From NCBI RefSeq assembly GCF_904848625.1, contig NZ_CAJHCP010000004.1, forward strand, positions 434,001-498,000: DNA of 64,000 bases, in the 5' to 3' direction. Shown here in pieces: positions 56,008-64,000 of the stretch. Both the position numbers and the translations under genes were made by a program. Origin of the DNA: Paraburkholderia metrosideri (GTDB lineage: Bacteria > Pseudomonadota > Gammaproteobacteria > Burkholderiales > Burkholderiaceae). The first letter of the stretch is position 1. The number at the start of each line of letters is the position of its first letter. Below the pieces are notes generated by a model. The model did no database searches. It was not told the origin of the DNA and was given only the letters and a program-made list of their open reading frames with translations.

Positions 56008-56268
56008 GTGCGAGATGTTCCTTTGCCGCCGCATGGATTTCGTTGCAAATGCGCATGCGGCTTGCGCGGCGCACGCGCGCCAAATTTACCCTATCGGCCA
56101 GACCAGGCCAGGCCAGGACAGCACGCAGCCGCTGGTCCACGAACTCGAAGCGCATGCGGCAGCGTCCTTCAGTGCTCCGTGTCCCGTCTGTGAAGAACAG
56201 CAGCGGGTTCAGCGCAATAGTTTCCTAAATGATGACCGACCGCCTGCACCATCCCGCCGACGAGGCAT
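56008..56268. other. Spacer between repeat B and the MFS gene
   Basis: No supported gene; short overlapping frames only. Confidence 0.4.
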
Positions 56269-57621
56269 TCAGTCAGGCATCCCCTGGCCACGCGTTTCGG
56301 GCAGAAACCACGGCAGCACGATCCCGAGCAGGTAGGCCAGACCAAGCGCCATCGCAGCCTGCGGTGCGCCGCCGAACGACTTGACGATAGTGCCCGCGAG
56401 AATCGGGAACACCCAGGCAATCATTCGCGCCGCGTTGAATACGAAGCTGATCGCGGTCGAACGCACGGTGCTGGTGAACAGCTCGCACGGATAGATCGCC
56501 ATCCACACATACGCAAAACCGAGTGTGAAGAAGCCGTTGATCGGCGCGACTATCGCCATCGCCTCCACCGTGTGCGTGAGCTTGTAGGTGACGAACGTGA
56601 TCACAAGCGCGCCGACAAACGTCAACGAAATGAACGCGCGCCGTCCGATCACATCGATCACGAAACCGCCGACCGTGTACGCGGCGATCGCACCAATCGT
56701 ATAGGTAATCGACACGCGTGCGCCCCACGACGCAGGGTCGGCAACGTGTTCGGCCTTGCCGAGCGAAACGGTATAAGCGGGCAGCAACGTGGAAATTGCC
56801 CACCAGCCGATCGTCGCAACGACCGACAGCAGGAACAGCAGCACCGTGCGCCGTGCGGCTTCGCGCTCCCTGAACAGCTGCGCAAGCGTGAACGGACGCT
56901 TGTCCTCGCGCGCGTGCTGCGCAACAGGTGTTTCGACTGTCGTCGCGTTCCAGCGCTTTTCGCGCACCGCGGTTTGCCACTTCTCCGACTCGTCCACACC
57001 GCGCCGGATGTACAGCACAAACAACGCAGGCACCGCACCAAACACGAACATCAGCCGCCACGTCTCGGCACCGAGCAGTTGTGTCGGTGCCAGCAGGTAC
57101 CAGACCACCGCCGCGAGCAGCGTCCCCCAGCCGAAACCCGACTGCAGAAATCCGGCGCCTTTCGCGCGCGCACGTTCCGGCCAGGTTTCAGACAGCAGCG
57201 CGACGCCCGTACTCCATTCGCTACCCATCGCGAGGCCGGTGAGAAAGCGCAGCGCACATAACACGATCAGGTTTGGCGAGAGTGCAGTAAGACCTGAGAA
57301 CAGCGCATAAAGAAACACGGACCACAACATCATTCGCTTGCGGCCGGCATAGTCAGCCAGCACACCGCCGATCAGCCCGCCGAGCCCCCAGCCGAGCAGT
57401 GTGATGCCGATCACAATGCCCGCATAAACCGGCGTCGACGCGGCCTGTTCGGGCGTGAGCACCGAGTGCAGCATCGGCGCAAGCACGACCACCAGCGCCA
57501 GGGTTTCGTAGCCGTCGAAGATCCAGCCAAGGAAGCTCGCGCGCAGCACGCGCCAGTGCATCGAAGTAAGCTCGTCGTACCAGCGGCTACGCAGGCCGAT
57601 GGACGTATTGCTAGGTAGCAT
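56269..57621 (-). CDS. MFS transporter (metabolite:H+ symporter type)
   Basis: 450-aa MFS protein with 12 hydrophobic segments. It resembles the sugar-acid/aromatic-acid symporter group: ASFLGWIFDGYETLALVVVL in TM1, GLIGGVLADYAGRKRMMLW (motif A) after TM2, and GLAMGSEWSTGVALLSETWP near TM4-5. Motif A repeats later as DVIGRRAFI. Substrate unknown; there is no partner catabolic gene next to it. Confidence 0.87.
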   Translation of the reverse strand: MLPSNTSIGLRSRWYDELTSMHWRVLRASFLGWIFDGYETLALVVVLAPMLHSVLTPEQAASTPVYAGIVIGITLLGWGLGGLIGGVLADYAGRKRMMLWSVFLYALFSGLTALSPNLIVLCALRFLTGLAMGSEWSTGVALLSETWPERARAKGAGFLQSGFGWGTLLAAVVWYLLAPTQLLGAETWRLMFVFGAVPALFVLYIRRGVDESEKWQTAVREKRWNATTVETPVAQHAREDKRPFTLAQLFREREAARRTVLLFLLSVVATIGWWAISTLLPAYTVSLGKAEHVADPASWGARVSITYTIGAIAAYTVGGFVIDVIGRRAFISLTFVGALVITFVTYKLTHTVEAMAIVAPINGFFTLGFAYVWMAIYPCELFTSTVRSTAISFVFNAARMIAWVFPILAGTIVKSFGGAPQAAMALGLAYLLGIVLPWFLPETRGQGMPD

Positions 57622-58126
57622 GAGTGTCGTCTCCTTTGTTCGATTTATCGGCTTTCACCGTGCGCTGTGCACGAACTGCCTGCGTTCGACGGGAAGCAGC
57701 ACGATGATGACACGACGGCAATAAAACGTTGCCGCGATAACCTTCCGGGTTTCATCGCGCCCGGCAGCGCGATAAATACGTCGGCCAGCCCTCGCCGCAA
57801 AAGTCAGGTAGTTAGCATGCGATATCGCATAAATGGACACCATTCGAAAACGCCTAAGCCCCACTTAGCGTCCGGTTAAGGGACGATGGGCAAAGGCTTT
57901 TACGGCTACCGGTCTGGCGAGCCTCAGGGTAAGCGAGCGTTGGTCGGCGGGACGCGAGTTGCCCTCTATTTGGGCGCATCGGGCGACCGGATTTATCCGT
58001 GACATCCAGCGACATAGTTTCCGCATGGCTTTTAGTCAGGCAGCCCACTACATTAGCTTCACCTGACGCGCCAGCAGTCATTTCCCGCAGACGACGCGTC
58101 CCATTTCATTCCGTTATCTGCCCGTC
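57622..58126. other. 505-bp divergent intergenic region
   Basis: No supported ORF. It holds the promoters of the MFS (minus) and sterol-desaturase (plus) genes. Nothing further recognised. Confidence 0.45.
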
Positions 58127-59050
58127 ATGATTACCACTGGAAAAATTGCGCTTTGCGCTACGTTATTTGTTATTGGCGTCTCGCTGATCGAAGCCTGCGT
58201 GCTCACTCACCGGCAGCGCGACAGCGCCACGCCGTTCGATTGGTACGAGGTGTGGATTTCGCTGGCCGATGTCGCCGGTCGAAAGCTGCTGGCGCTGCTG
58301 CCTCTGTCGCTTGCAACGCCGGTGTTCGCGTTCGCATGGGATCACCGGATTTTTACCGTGACGCTCAACAGCGTGCTAATGGTGTTGCTGCTCTTTATCG
58401 GTCAGGAATTCTGTTACTACTGGTACCATCGCGCGTCGCACCGGATCCGCTTTTTCTGGGCGACGCATGCGGTCCATCACTCGCCTAATCAACTGACACT
58501 GTCATCGGCCTACCGGCTTGGCCTGACTGGAAAACTGACGGGCTCGGCGATTTTTTTCGCGCCCCTCGTGTGGCTCGGGGTACGTCCGGAAATCGTATTG
58601 GCGACGCTGAGTTTCAACCTGCTCTATCAGTTCTGGCTGCATAACACGTGGACGCCGAAACTGGGCTGGCTCGAATACGTGTTCAATACGCCTTCATCGC
58701 ACCGCGTACACCACGCGTCGAACGTCGACTATCTCGATGCGAATTTCGGCGGCGTGCTAGTCATATTCGACCGTTTGTTCGGCACCTATGTCGAAGAGCG
58801 CGCTGACGAGCCGTGTCGCTATGGACTCACCACGCCAACGCGCTCGCGCAATCCGTTCGTCGTCGAATTCGAACATTGGGCGAGTCTCGCGCGTGATATC
58901 GCATCGGCAGGTAATCTTTGGACCGCGATCAGCTATGTGATCCTGCCGCCCGGCTGGCGCGCGGATGGCGCCGGCGAATCCACCGAAGCACTGCGTCAAC
59001 GGAATCTGGCTACACGTCGTGCAGTTCCGGTCAGCACTCAGGGACGATGA
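58127..59050 (+). CDS. Sterol desaturase / fatty acid hydroxylase family protein
   Basis: 307-aa membrane diiron oxygenase. Several hydrophobic segments and three His boxes are visible: WYHRASHRI, THAVHHSPNQ and HRVHHASN. These bind two irons in the fatty-acid hydroxylase superfamily. The family hydroxylates or desaturates sterols, fatty acids, carotenoids or hopanoid-like lipids; the substrate cannot be assigned. A terminator hairpin follows about 95 bp downstream. Confidence 0.9.
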   Translation: MITTGKIALCATLFVIGVSLIEACVLTHRQRDSATPFDWYEVWISLADVAGRKLLALLPLSLATPVFAFAWDHRIFTVTLNSVLMVLLLFIGQEFCYYWYHRASHRIRFFWATHAVHHSPNQLTLSSAYRLGLTGKLTGSAIFFAPLVWLGVRPEIVLATLSFNLLYQFWLHNTWTPKLGWLEYVFNTPSSHRVHHASNVDYLDANFGGVLVIFDRLFGTYVEERADEPCRYGLTTPTRSRNPFVVEFEHWASLARDIASAGNLWTAISYVILPPGWRADGAGESTEALRQRNLATRRAVPVSTQGR

Positions 59051-59143
59051 AGTGCCTTTTCCCGCCAGGGAAATCGAAATTTTTGAAAAAGGTTTCTGGA
59101 AGAAACTCCCGCAGGGGGATTCAATCCATAGAAGCAGTAGTCA

Positions 59144-59179
59144 AAGAACCGCTGTCCGTGAGGGCAGCGGTTTTTCTTA
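59144..59179. terminator. Terminator after the desaturase gene
   Basis: AACCGCTG (59147-59154) pairs with CAGCGGTT (59165-59172), followed by TTTTTCTT on the plus strand. The opposite strand also has a short T-run, so it may also serve the small minus-strand gene. Confidence 0.85.
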
Positions 59180-59183
59180 GCGT

Positions 59184-59221
59184 GAGTCGCGAACGGGAGA
59201 CTCAAACTCCTGATTCGCGAG
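59184..59221 (-). other. Long hairpin at the 3' end of the small secreted gene
   Basis: TCGCGAA and TTCGCGA, with an inner GGGAG/CTCCT, can form a hairpin across 59186-59220, immediately after the stop of the minus-strand gene. It may stabilise that mRNA. Confidence 0.5.
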
Positions 59222-59225
59222 ACGA

Positions 59226-59522
59226 CTACTGACCAGCTGGTGAGACTGTACTCGGCGTCGCCAACGTGTTGTGGCTTCCGGGAAGGTTGGTGAGGGATGT
59301 CGCGCTATTGCTGCTGGTTCCATTCGCCGAGCCCGCGTTTGACGATCCAGCGCCCGTGCCGCTCTCCGAAGTAGTGGCACCAGGCGTGCCGTAGCCGCTC
59401 GCTGCCGGATGGACCGGCGACACGGTGCTAGGTGTCGCCAGCGTGTTGTTCTGTGCATAAACACTGCCCGATACCGCAAGTGCAGCGACGGCCGCGATTA
59501 AAGTACTGGTTGCCTTTTTCAT
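59226..59522 (-). CDS. Small secreted repeat protein
   Basis: 98-aa protein with a signal peptide (MKKATSTLIAAVAALAVSG...VYAQ). The mature part is low-complexity, rich in Ser, Thr, Gly and Asn, with a 11-residue repeat NTLATPSTVSP near the start and again near the end. No family is recognised. Secreted or periplasmic location is predicted. ATG 59522, with GGAGG upstream, is preferred over an upstream frame extension. Confidence 0.75.
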   Translation of the reverse strand: MKKATSTLIAAVAALAVSGSVYAQNNTLATPSTVSPVHPAASGYGTPGATTSESGTGAGSSNAGSANGTSSNSATSLTNLPGSHNTLATPSTVSPAGQ

Positions 59523-59982
59523 GATTCGTTCCTCCTTAATTGGACTGGACTGTAGATTCAAACAATCCATCCGTGTCTCTCCATAGCGTTCGGGGTACTC
59601 TTCGCCCGCCTACGGCCTGCTTCAGTGCCCTTCACCTCGTTCAGGCCAACAATGCCTTCCGCATCTCGATCGACTGAACCGGCGCACGTGCAAACTCTTG
59701 ACGACACGTCGTGCGCCGACCTTCTGAATCGAGTACATAGCAGCGATACAAAGTGTAGGTAAGCGGTCGCTGATAATTAAGCGCTTTGTTCGCAAGGGTG
59801 AATTTCTGTTTTAGGAATTACCGCTGCGGGATCCGGATTCCAATCTGACGCGGGCGCCGTATCGACGAAGCCGCGCAATATGCGCCGCTCGAACAGCTCG
59901 CACGGTCGCCGCAACGTGGTTTTGCCCGCAATATGCACGGTATTGGTTGACTTACCACGCGCCAGTTATGTACCCTCCCGCG
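59523..59982. other. 460-bp gap upstream of the riboswitch
   Basis: No supported gene; it probably includes the promoters for the small secreted gene (minus) and for the riboswitch transcript (plus). Confidence 0.45.
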
Positions 59983-60160
59983 CTGATGGTTCCCGTCACC
60001 GGGATTCAAAGGGAACGCAGTGAGAGCAGCCATGCTCGGAGTCTGCGACTGCCCCCGCAACTGTAAGCGGCGAGTCTGTGCCACTCATGACCACTGGGAA
60101 ACCGGGAAGGTCGGCACTGGGCGTCGACCCGCAAGTCAGGAGACCTGCCATCGAAACCGA
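59983..60160 (+). ncRNA. Cobalamin (AdoCbl) riboswitch
   Basis: The order of conserved blocks matches the cobalamin aptamer: GGTTCCC, GGGAA, CCCCCGCAACTGTAAGC, then the B12 box AAGTCAGGAGACCTGCC at 60133-60149. A hairpin GTCGGG/CCCGAC near 60176-60196 may be the expression platform. When B12 is high it should lower expression of the downstream small membrane ORF and btuB. Confidence 0.93.
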
Positions 60161-60293
60161 GGTCTGCGCAGCCGTGTCGGGCGGGGTGTCCCGACGCGCA
60201 AGCACCGCTTAGGCGGGCGCCCGTTGCAACGACAGCCCGAACCTCAGGATCTGTCATGTCCACTACTCTGCAAAGCGGTTCCTTGGAGGAACC

Positions 60294-60503
60294 TTGCGCC
60301 GTCGCGTCTGCGGCATGTATTTCGTTCTCGCCATGTTCAACACCGGCGGCGGAATCTGGTCGTTCACGGGATCGCTGAACGACCGCTTCAACCATCCCGG
60401 CATCATCATCATCGGCGTGTTTATCGACGCGTGGCTCCCCTCCTTCGTGATCTGTCGCGTCAAGCGTTACGACGATCCCGAGGTTGTACGCGTCGAACGA
60501 TAA
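60294..60503 (+). CDS. Small membrane protein in the cobalamin-riboswitch leader
   Basis: 69-aa protein, unrecognised. TTG start at 60294 with GGAGGA upstream. It has two hydrophobic stretches: MYFVLAMFNTGGGIWSFTG and IIIIGVFIDAWLPSFVI, with a charged C-terminus VKRYDDPEVVRVER. Between the riboswitch and btuB, so it should be co-regulated by cobalamin. It may help assemble or energise the TonB-dependent uptake, but that is only inference. An overlapping frame from ATG 60256 is less protein-like. Confidence 0.6.
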   Translation: MRRRVCGMYFVLAMFNTGGGIWSFTGSLNDRFNHPGIIIIGVFIDAWLPSFVICRVKRYDDPEVVRVER

Positions 60504-60575
60504 GCATTGCAGGCCGGCCCATCGGCGGCAGGCCGGGCTCCGCCCGGCTTATAAAAGCACCACCATGTCCACACC

Positions 60576-62507
60576 ATGAACTTGCGTTATCTCATCCTCA
60601 CTTCTGCGCTGACGCTGTCCGCGACGCAGATCGCGCACGCCACAGACGACGCGTCGTCGCAGCAAGCCGACCAGACACCGACACCGGCCGCGTTGCCGAC
60701 CATCCTCGTCACCGGCGACACACAGCATCTGCCGCAGTCGTTCGACCAGCGCTACGCGACGACCCAGGTATTGACCCGTGCGGACCTCGATCGTCTGTCA
60801 CCCATCGATCCCAGCATTACGCAGGCACTCGCAACCTTGCCCGGCATCACCGTTTCGCAAAACGGCGGCCCGGGCACCACAGCGTCGGTCAGCATTCGTG
60901 GATCGTCGGGCAACCAGGTGGCAGTGTTCATTGACGGCATCAGGGTCGGTTCTGCCACGACGGGCGGCGCCGAATGGGCAGATCTGCCGACCTCTGCGTT
61001 CGACCGCGTCGAAGTCATCTCGGGGCCGGCCGCTGCGTCGTTCGGCGCGGATGCCGTGGGCGGCGTCGTGCAACTGTTCACTAATCATGCGTCGAATCAG
61101 CCGAACCAGACCGTGATCTCCACGGGCGGCGGCTCGAACAAAACGTTCGATACGCAAATCCGCACGTCAGGGACGGTGTCGTCCACGGGCCCGCTCGCCG
61201 CGCTATCCGGGCTGACCTATTCATTGGGTCTGCACGACTACAACACGGCCGGCATTGACGCCACGCAGCCGTATGCGTACGGACACGAAGATGGCCGCAA
61301 CCCGTATCACGCGCAAAATGTGGACGCACGACTTGGCTATACCCATGACGACTGGTCGCTGTCTGCATTCGCGCTTTATCACAAGTCCGACCTGTCTTAT
61401 GACAATGCCGGCGGCGATGACCGGCAACTCGATCATCAACTGACGACCGGTCTTGCGTTCCATCTGGACCTCACGCCGTACACGCAATTCGACCAGTCCG
61501 TGGGCTATTCCACGGACCGCCAGTTCATCTACGCGAACAACCCCTCCATCCCCACCGACGAGATCGATTCGACGCGTCTGAGCACGTCGACCTCCGTGAC
61601 CCATCAGGAGCATGGATTGAAGCTGTTCGATCTGCCGCTCTCGGGAGAAACGAAGTTCGCGTACGATTTCAGCCGCGAACAAGCGTTCCTTCCAGTCGAC
61701 ATTCCGACGGGTGTGCCGACCCGTAACGACTCGGCCGTTTCGATGCATCAATCGGTCACGCTCGACGCATGGACGCTATTTCTGGCGGGCCGCCACGAGG
61801 TCATTCAGGGGCAATCGGTCAACACCGGCAATGTGGCGCTGTCGTACGCGATCACGCCGGCGTATACCGCGCGCGTGTCGTATGGCAACGCGTTCCGCCT
61901 GCCGACGTTCGATGACCTGTACTACCCCGGCTACGCGAACCCCAACCTGCTGCCAGAGCGTAGCAATACGATCGAAGCGGCGCTGGATGCCACAACGTCA
62001 TTGGGCACCTTTACTGCGGCGGTGTACGACACGCGCGTGCATAACCTCATCAGTTACGACTCGGTGACTTATCTGCCGGTCAATGTGGGCCGGGCGCACG
62101 TTCAGGGTATCGATCTTTCGTACAAAGGCACCATTGGCAAATCGACGCCGGTGAGCCTCACGATTGGCATCCTGAATCCACAGGATGTCACCGATCAAAC
62201 GTGGCTGAGTCGCCGTCCGCGTCAGACCGCGAGTTTCAACATCGACCATACGTGGGACGAGTTCCACCTGCATGCGTTGAGCACAGGCGTGTCGGTTCTT
62301 TATGGCGGCTCGACATTCGACGATCAGGCCAACACGACCTATCTGCCGTCTTACACCACGGTTGGCCTGCGCGCCGCATACCGGGTCAACTCGCATCTGA
62401 CGTTGTCCGCCAATCTGTCGAACCTGTTTAACCGGCAGTACTTCACGGTGTACGGCTATAACATGTTGGGCCGCACGGCATTTGGCAAACTAAGCTACAC
62501 GTTCTAG
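60576..62507 (+). CDS. btuB: BtuB, TonB-dependent vitamin B12 receptor
   Basis: 643-aa TonB-dependent outer-membrane receptor. Signal peptide (to about AHA at 23), TonB box TILVTGD near 45-51, plug domain with GGPGTTASVSIRGSSGNQVA and SAAS-like DAVGGVVQL, then the beta-barrel ending in Phe (LSYTF). Its position under a cobalamin riboswitch supports B12 uptake. Length is typical for BtuB. No btuCD or btuF genes are in the window. Confidence 0.93.
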   Translation: MNLRYLILTSALTLSATQIAHATDDASSQQADQTPTPAALPTILVTGDTQHLPQSFDQRYATTQVLTRADLDRLSPIDPSITQALATLPGITVSQNGGPGTTASVSIRGSSGNQVAVFIDGIRVGSATTGGAEWADLPTSAFDRVEVISGPAAASFGADAVGGVVQLFTNHASNQPNQTVISTGGGSNKTFDTQIRTSGTVSSTGPLAALSGLTYSLGLHDYNTAGIDATQPYAYGHEDGRNPYHAQNVDARLGYTHDDWSLSAFALYHKSDLSYDNAGGDDRQLDHQLTTGLAFHLDLTPYTQFDQSVGYSTDRQFIYANNPSIPTDEIDSTRLSTSTSVTHQEHGLKLFDLPLSGETKFAYDFSREQAFLPVDIPTGVPTRNDSAVSMHQSVTLDAWTLFLAGRHEVIQGQSVNTGNVALSYAITPAYTARVSYGNAFRLPTFDDLYYPGYANPNLLPERSNTIEAALDATTSLGTFTAAVYDTRVHNLISYDSVTYLPVNVGRAHVQGIDLSYKGTIGKSTPVSLTIGILNPQDVTDQTWLSRRPRQTASFNIDHTWDEFHLHALSTGVSVLYGGSTFDDQANTTYLPSYTTVGLRAAYRVNSHLTLSANLSNLFNRQYFTVYGYNMLGRTAFGKLSYTF

Positions 62508-62539
62508 GCACTGACCGTCACCCGGGCAACGCGGGAACG

Positions 62540-63448
62540 TTACGCACGAAACCTCGGCTCGGCCCACTCCGCCGCACGAGCCGAGGTGACGAATGCCTGA
62601 AGATAGTCGATCCCATCATCCGACTCGCGGGTGCCAAGAAAGATCTGCTTGGCGATGCCCTTCTTGCCGAGCCGCAGTGGCGTAAGCGGCATCCATCCCG
62701 CGTATTCTTCCGCCAGCCAGCGCGGCAGCGCCGCCACGCCTCGCCCGCTCGCGACCATCTGCAACATGATGTCCGTGGTCTCGATCACCTTGTGGCGTCT
62801 TGGCACAACGTTAGCGGGCATTAGAAACTGCGTGTAGATGTCGAGCCGATCCGTTTCGACGGGATAGGTAATCAGCACTTCCGTGGCAAGCTGTTCGGGC
62901 GTGATGTACGGTTCGCCCGCGAGCGCGTGTGCGTCGGCGACCACCAGCACCTGTTCGTAGTCGAACACCGGCTGAAATTTCAGCCCCGCTTTCCTGAGCG
63001 GATCCGGCGTGACGAGTACGTCGATGTCATAGCCGAACAACGCGCCGATGCCGCCGAACTGGAACCGCTGCTTCACGTCGACATCGACGTCAGGCCAGCG
63101 CGCGAGATACGGCGACACGACCTTGAGCAGCCATTGATAGCATGGGTGGCACTCCATGCCGATCCGCAGCGTGCCCCGCTCGCCTTGCGCGTACTGCTTC
63201 ATGCGCTCTTCAGCAAGCTCGAACTGGGGCAGCATACGGTTCGCGAGGCCAAGCAGATACTGCCCAGCCTGCGTAAGCCGCAGCGAGCGTCCCTCGCGCG
63301 TCCATACCGCCGTGCCCAATTGCTGCTCCAGCTTCTTCACGGTATGACTCAACGCGGATTGCGTCAGGTTCAGTTTGTCGGCGGCGGCGGTCAGCGAGCC
63401 CTCCCGTTCCACCTCCCTGATCACCATCAGATGACTACGCTCCAGCAT
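62540..63448 (-). CDS. metR: MetR, LysR-family activator of methionine synthesis
   Basis: 302-aa LysR regulator: HTH SLTAAADKLNLTQSALSHTV and a substrate-binding domain (GTLRIGMECHPCYQWLL). MetR activates metE using homocysteine as co-inducer. It is divergent from metE 112 bp away. ATG 63448 is chosen because the protein begins MLERSHLMVIREVE; upstream in-frame codons overlap the operator region. Confidence 0.93.
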   Translation of the reverse strand: MLERSHLMVIREVEREGSLTAAADKLNLTQSALSHTVKKLEQQLGTAVWTREGRSLRLTQAGQYLLGLANRMLPQFELAEERMKQYAQGERGTLRIGMECHPCYQWLLKVVSPYLARWPDVDVDVKQRFQFGGIGALFGYDIDVLVTPDPLRKAGLKFQPVFDYEQVLVVADAHALAGEPYITPEQLATEVLITYPVETDRLDIYTQFLMPANVVPRRHKVIETTDIMLQMVASGRGVAALPRWLAEEYAGWMPLTPLRLGKKGIAKQIFLGTRESDDGIDYLQAFVTSARAAEWAEPRFRA

Positions 63449-63480
63449 TGCGACCTCACATGAACAAAATTGATCTTTGC

Positions 63481-63505
63481 ATGAAATAAATCCATTTTTA
63501 TTCAT
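63481..63505 (+). promoter_or_regulatory. Candidate MetR operator
   Basis: A 25-bp near-palindrome ATGAAATAAATCC...TTATTCAT with 8 of 10 arm positions complementary, between metR and metE. Fits a LysR-type site and the MetR preference for TGAA/TTCA ends. Confidence 0.55.
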
Positions 63506-63560
63506 ACAAGGAAAATTCTATCATCGCTTCCAGTTAGGTTTCTCTGGACGGCACACAAAA

Positions 63561-64000
63561 ATGGTCACGACACATAATCTGGGTTTTCCGCGCATCGGCG
63601 CGAAACGCGAACTGAAGTTTGCACTCGAGAAATACTGGAAAGGCGAGTCGTCTCGCGACGAGCTGAAAGCGGTCGGCGCACAGCTTCGCGAACGTCACTG
63701 GAAGGATCAGGCGGGCCTCGACTTCGCCCCCGTTGGCGATTTCGCGTTCTATGACCAGGTGCTCGACATGAGCTTCACGCTCGGCAATCTGCCTGAGCGC
63801 GTGCGCGGTTTTCACGGCGATACGCTGGATAACTACTTCCGCGTGGCGCGCGGCCGTTCGGCTCACGGCGCTGAAGATCACAACGCGTGCTGCGGCGGCG
63901 TGCCTGCCGGTGAAATGACCAAGTGGTTCGACACGAATTACCACTACATCGTGCCGGAATTCGACGCGAACACGCAGTTCTCACTGGACCCGTCGCGTCT
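63561..64000 (+). CDS. metE: MetE, cobalamin-independent methionine synthase (partial)
   Basis: N-terminal 146 residues of MetE, cut by the window end. It starts [20 protein letters not shown], the conserved first strand of the N-domain with GFPRIG, and continues with the typical ALEKYWKG. The enzyme methylates homocysteine from methyltetrahydrofolate using zinc, without B12. Together with btuB and the riboswitch nearby, the cell can use both B12-independent and, elsewhere, B12-dependent routes. Confidence 0.95.
   Translation, partial: MVTTHNLGFPRIGAKRELKFALEKYWKGESSRDELKAVGAQLRERHWKDQAGLDFAPVGDFAFYDQVLDMSFTLGNLPERVRGFHGDTLDNYFRVARGRSAHGAEDHNACCGGVPAGEMTKWFDTNYHYIVPEFDANTQFSLDPSR

Noticed and set aside
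55683..56048. Longer start for the cassette B protein (276 aa)
   Set aside because: The additional codons coincide with the structured leader, and copy A has no such extension.
1..64000. CRISPR arrays, integrases, prophage cores, rRNA operons
   Set aside because: No regularly spaced repeats with spacers, no integrase or transposase-like protein and no rRNA-like stretch were found on either strand.

Overview
The window looks like a chromosome or chromid segment of a Burkholderiaceae member, most likely Paraburkholderia, Caballeronia or Burkholderia. GC is high and coding is dense on both strands. The regulator repertoire (LysR, IclR, GlxA-type AraC, PAS-LytTR), the RcoM-regulated aerobic CO dehydrogenase cluster and the MetR/MetE pair all fit that group. 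No rRNA, complete tRNA, CRISPR array or intact transposase was seen.

Layout. 0.1-9.2 kb: a tannase/feruloyl-esterase-like lipoprotein, an IclR regulator, an orphan branched-chain-type binding protein, a DUF427-MFS pair and a 971-aa winged-helix/ATPase/TPR regulator. 9.8-14.7 kb: a redox group (old yellow enzyme, quinone-oxidoreductase-like dehydrogenase, LysR, a peroxiredoxin-like protein, an SDR). 14.8-17.0 kb: a single gene fusing EgtB to EgtD, giving both known core ergothioneine activities in one protein. 17.9-20.9 kb: an MFS efflux protein, a SnoaL-like protein and an alpha/beta hydrolase.

21.0-32.2 kb is the main metabolic module. The heme CO sensor RcoM is divergent from a ten-gene run coxM-S-L-G-D-E-F, mocA, a small membrane protein and a XdhC/CoxI-like gene. 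CoxL carries the form I signature AYRCSFR, so this is a true Mo-Cu CO dehydrogenase. The accessory genes should supply cytidylylated molybdopterin, insert sulfur and copper, and anchor the enzyme to the membrane.

32.3-38.3 kb: a tautomerase, an SDR divergent from a GlxA-type regulator, an OsmC-YcaO fusion, and a ParD-like protein translationally coupled to a methionine aminopeptidase. 38.8-39.7 and 55.1-56.0 kb: two copies of a 0.88-kb cassette (promoter, structured leader, 154-aa gene, terminator-like hairpin). One 9-bp leader helix has changed at seven of nine positions with pairing fully preserved, which makes this the best candidate for an undescribed element here. Between the copies lie a broken lysozyme with a secreted partner, LysE, Nudix, HAD, a probably Pho-regulated phosphoesterase, a diheme peroxidase, TauE, a cupin, a GlxA regulator, a chloroperoxidase-like hydrolase and a GH79-like lipoprotein.

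56.3-64 kb: an MFS transporter, a sterol-desaturase-family protein, a small secreted repeat protein, a cobalamin riboswitch followed by a small membrane ORF and btuB, then metR divergent from metE (cut by the window end).
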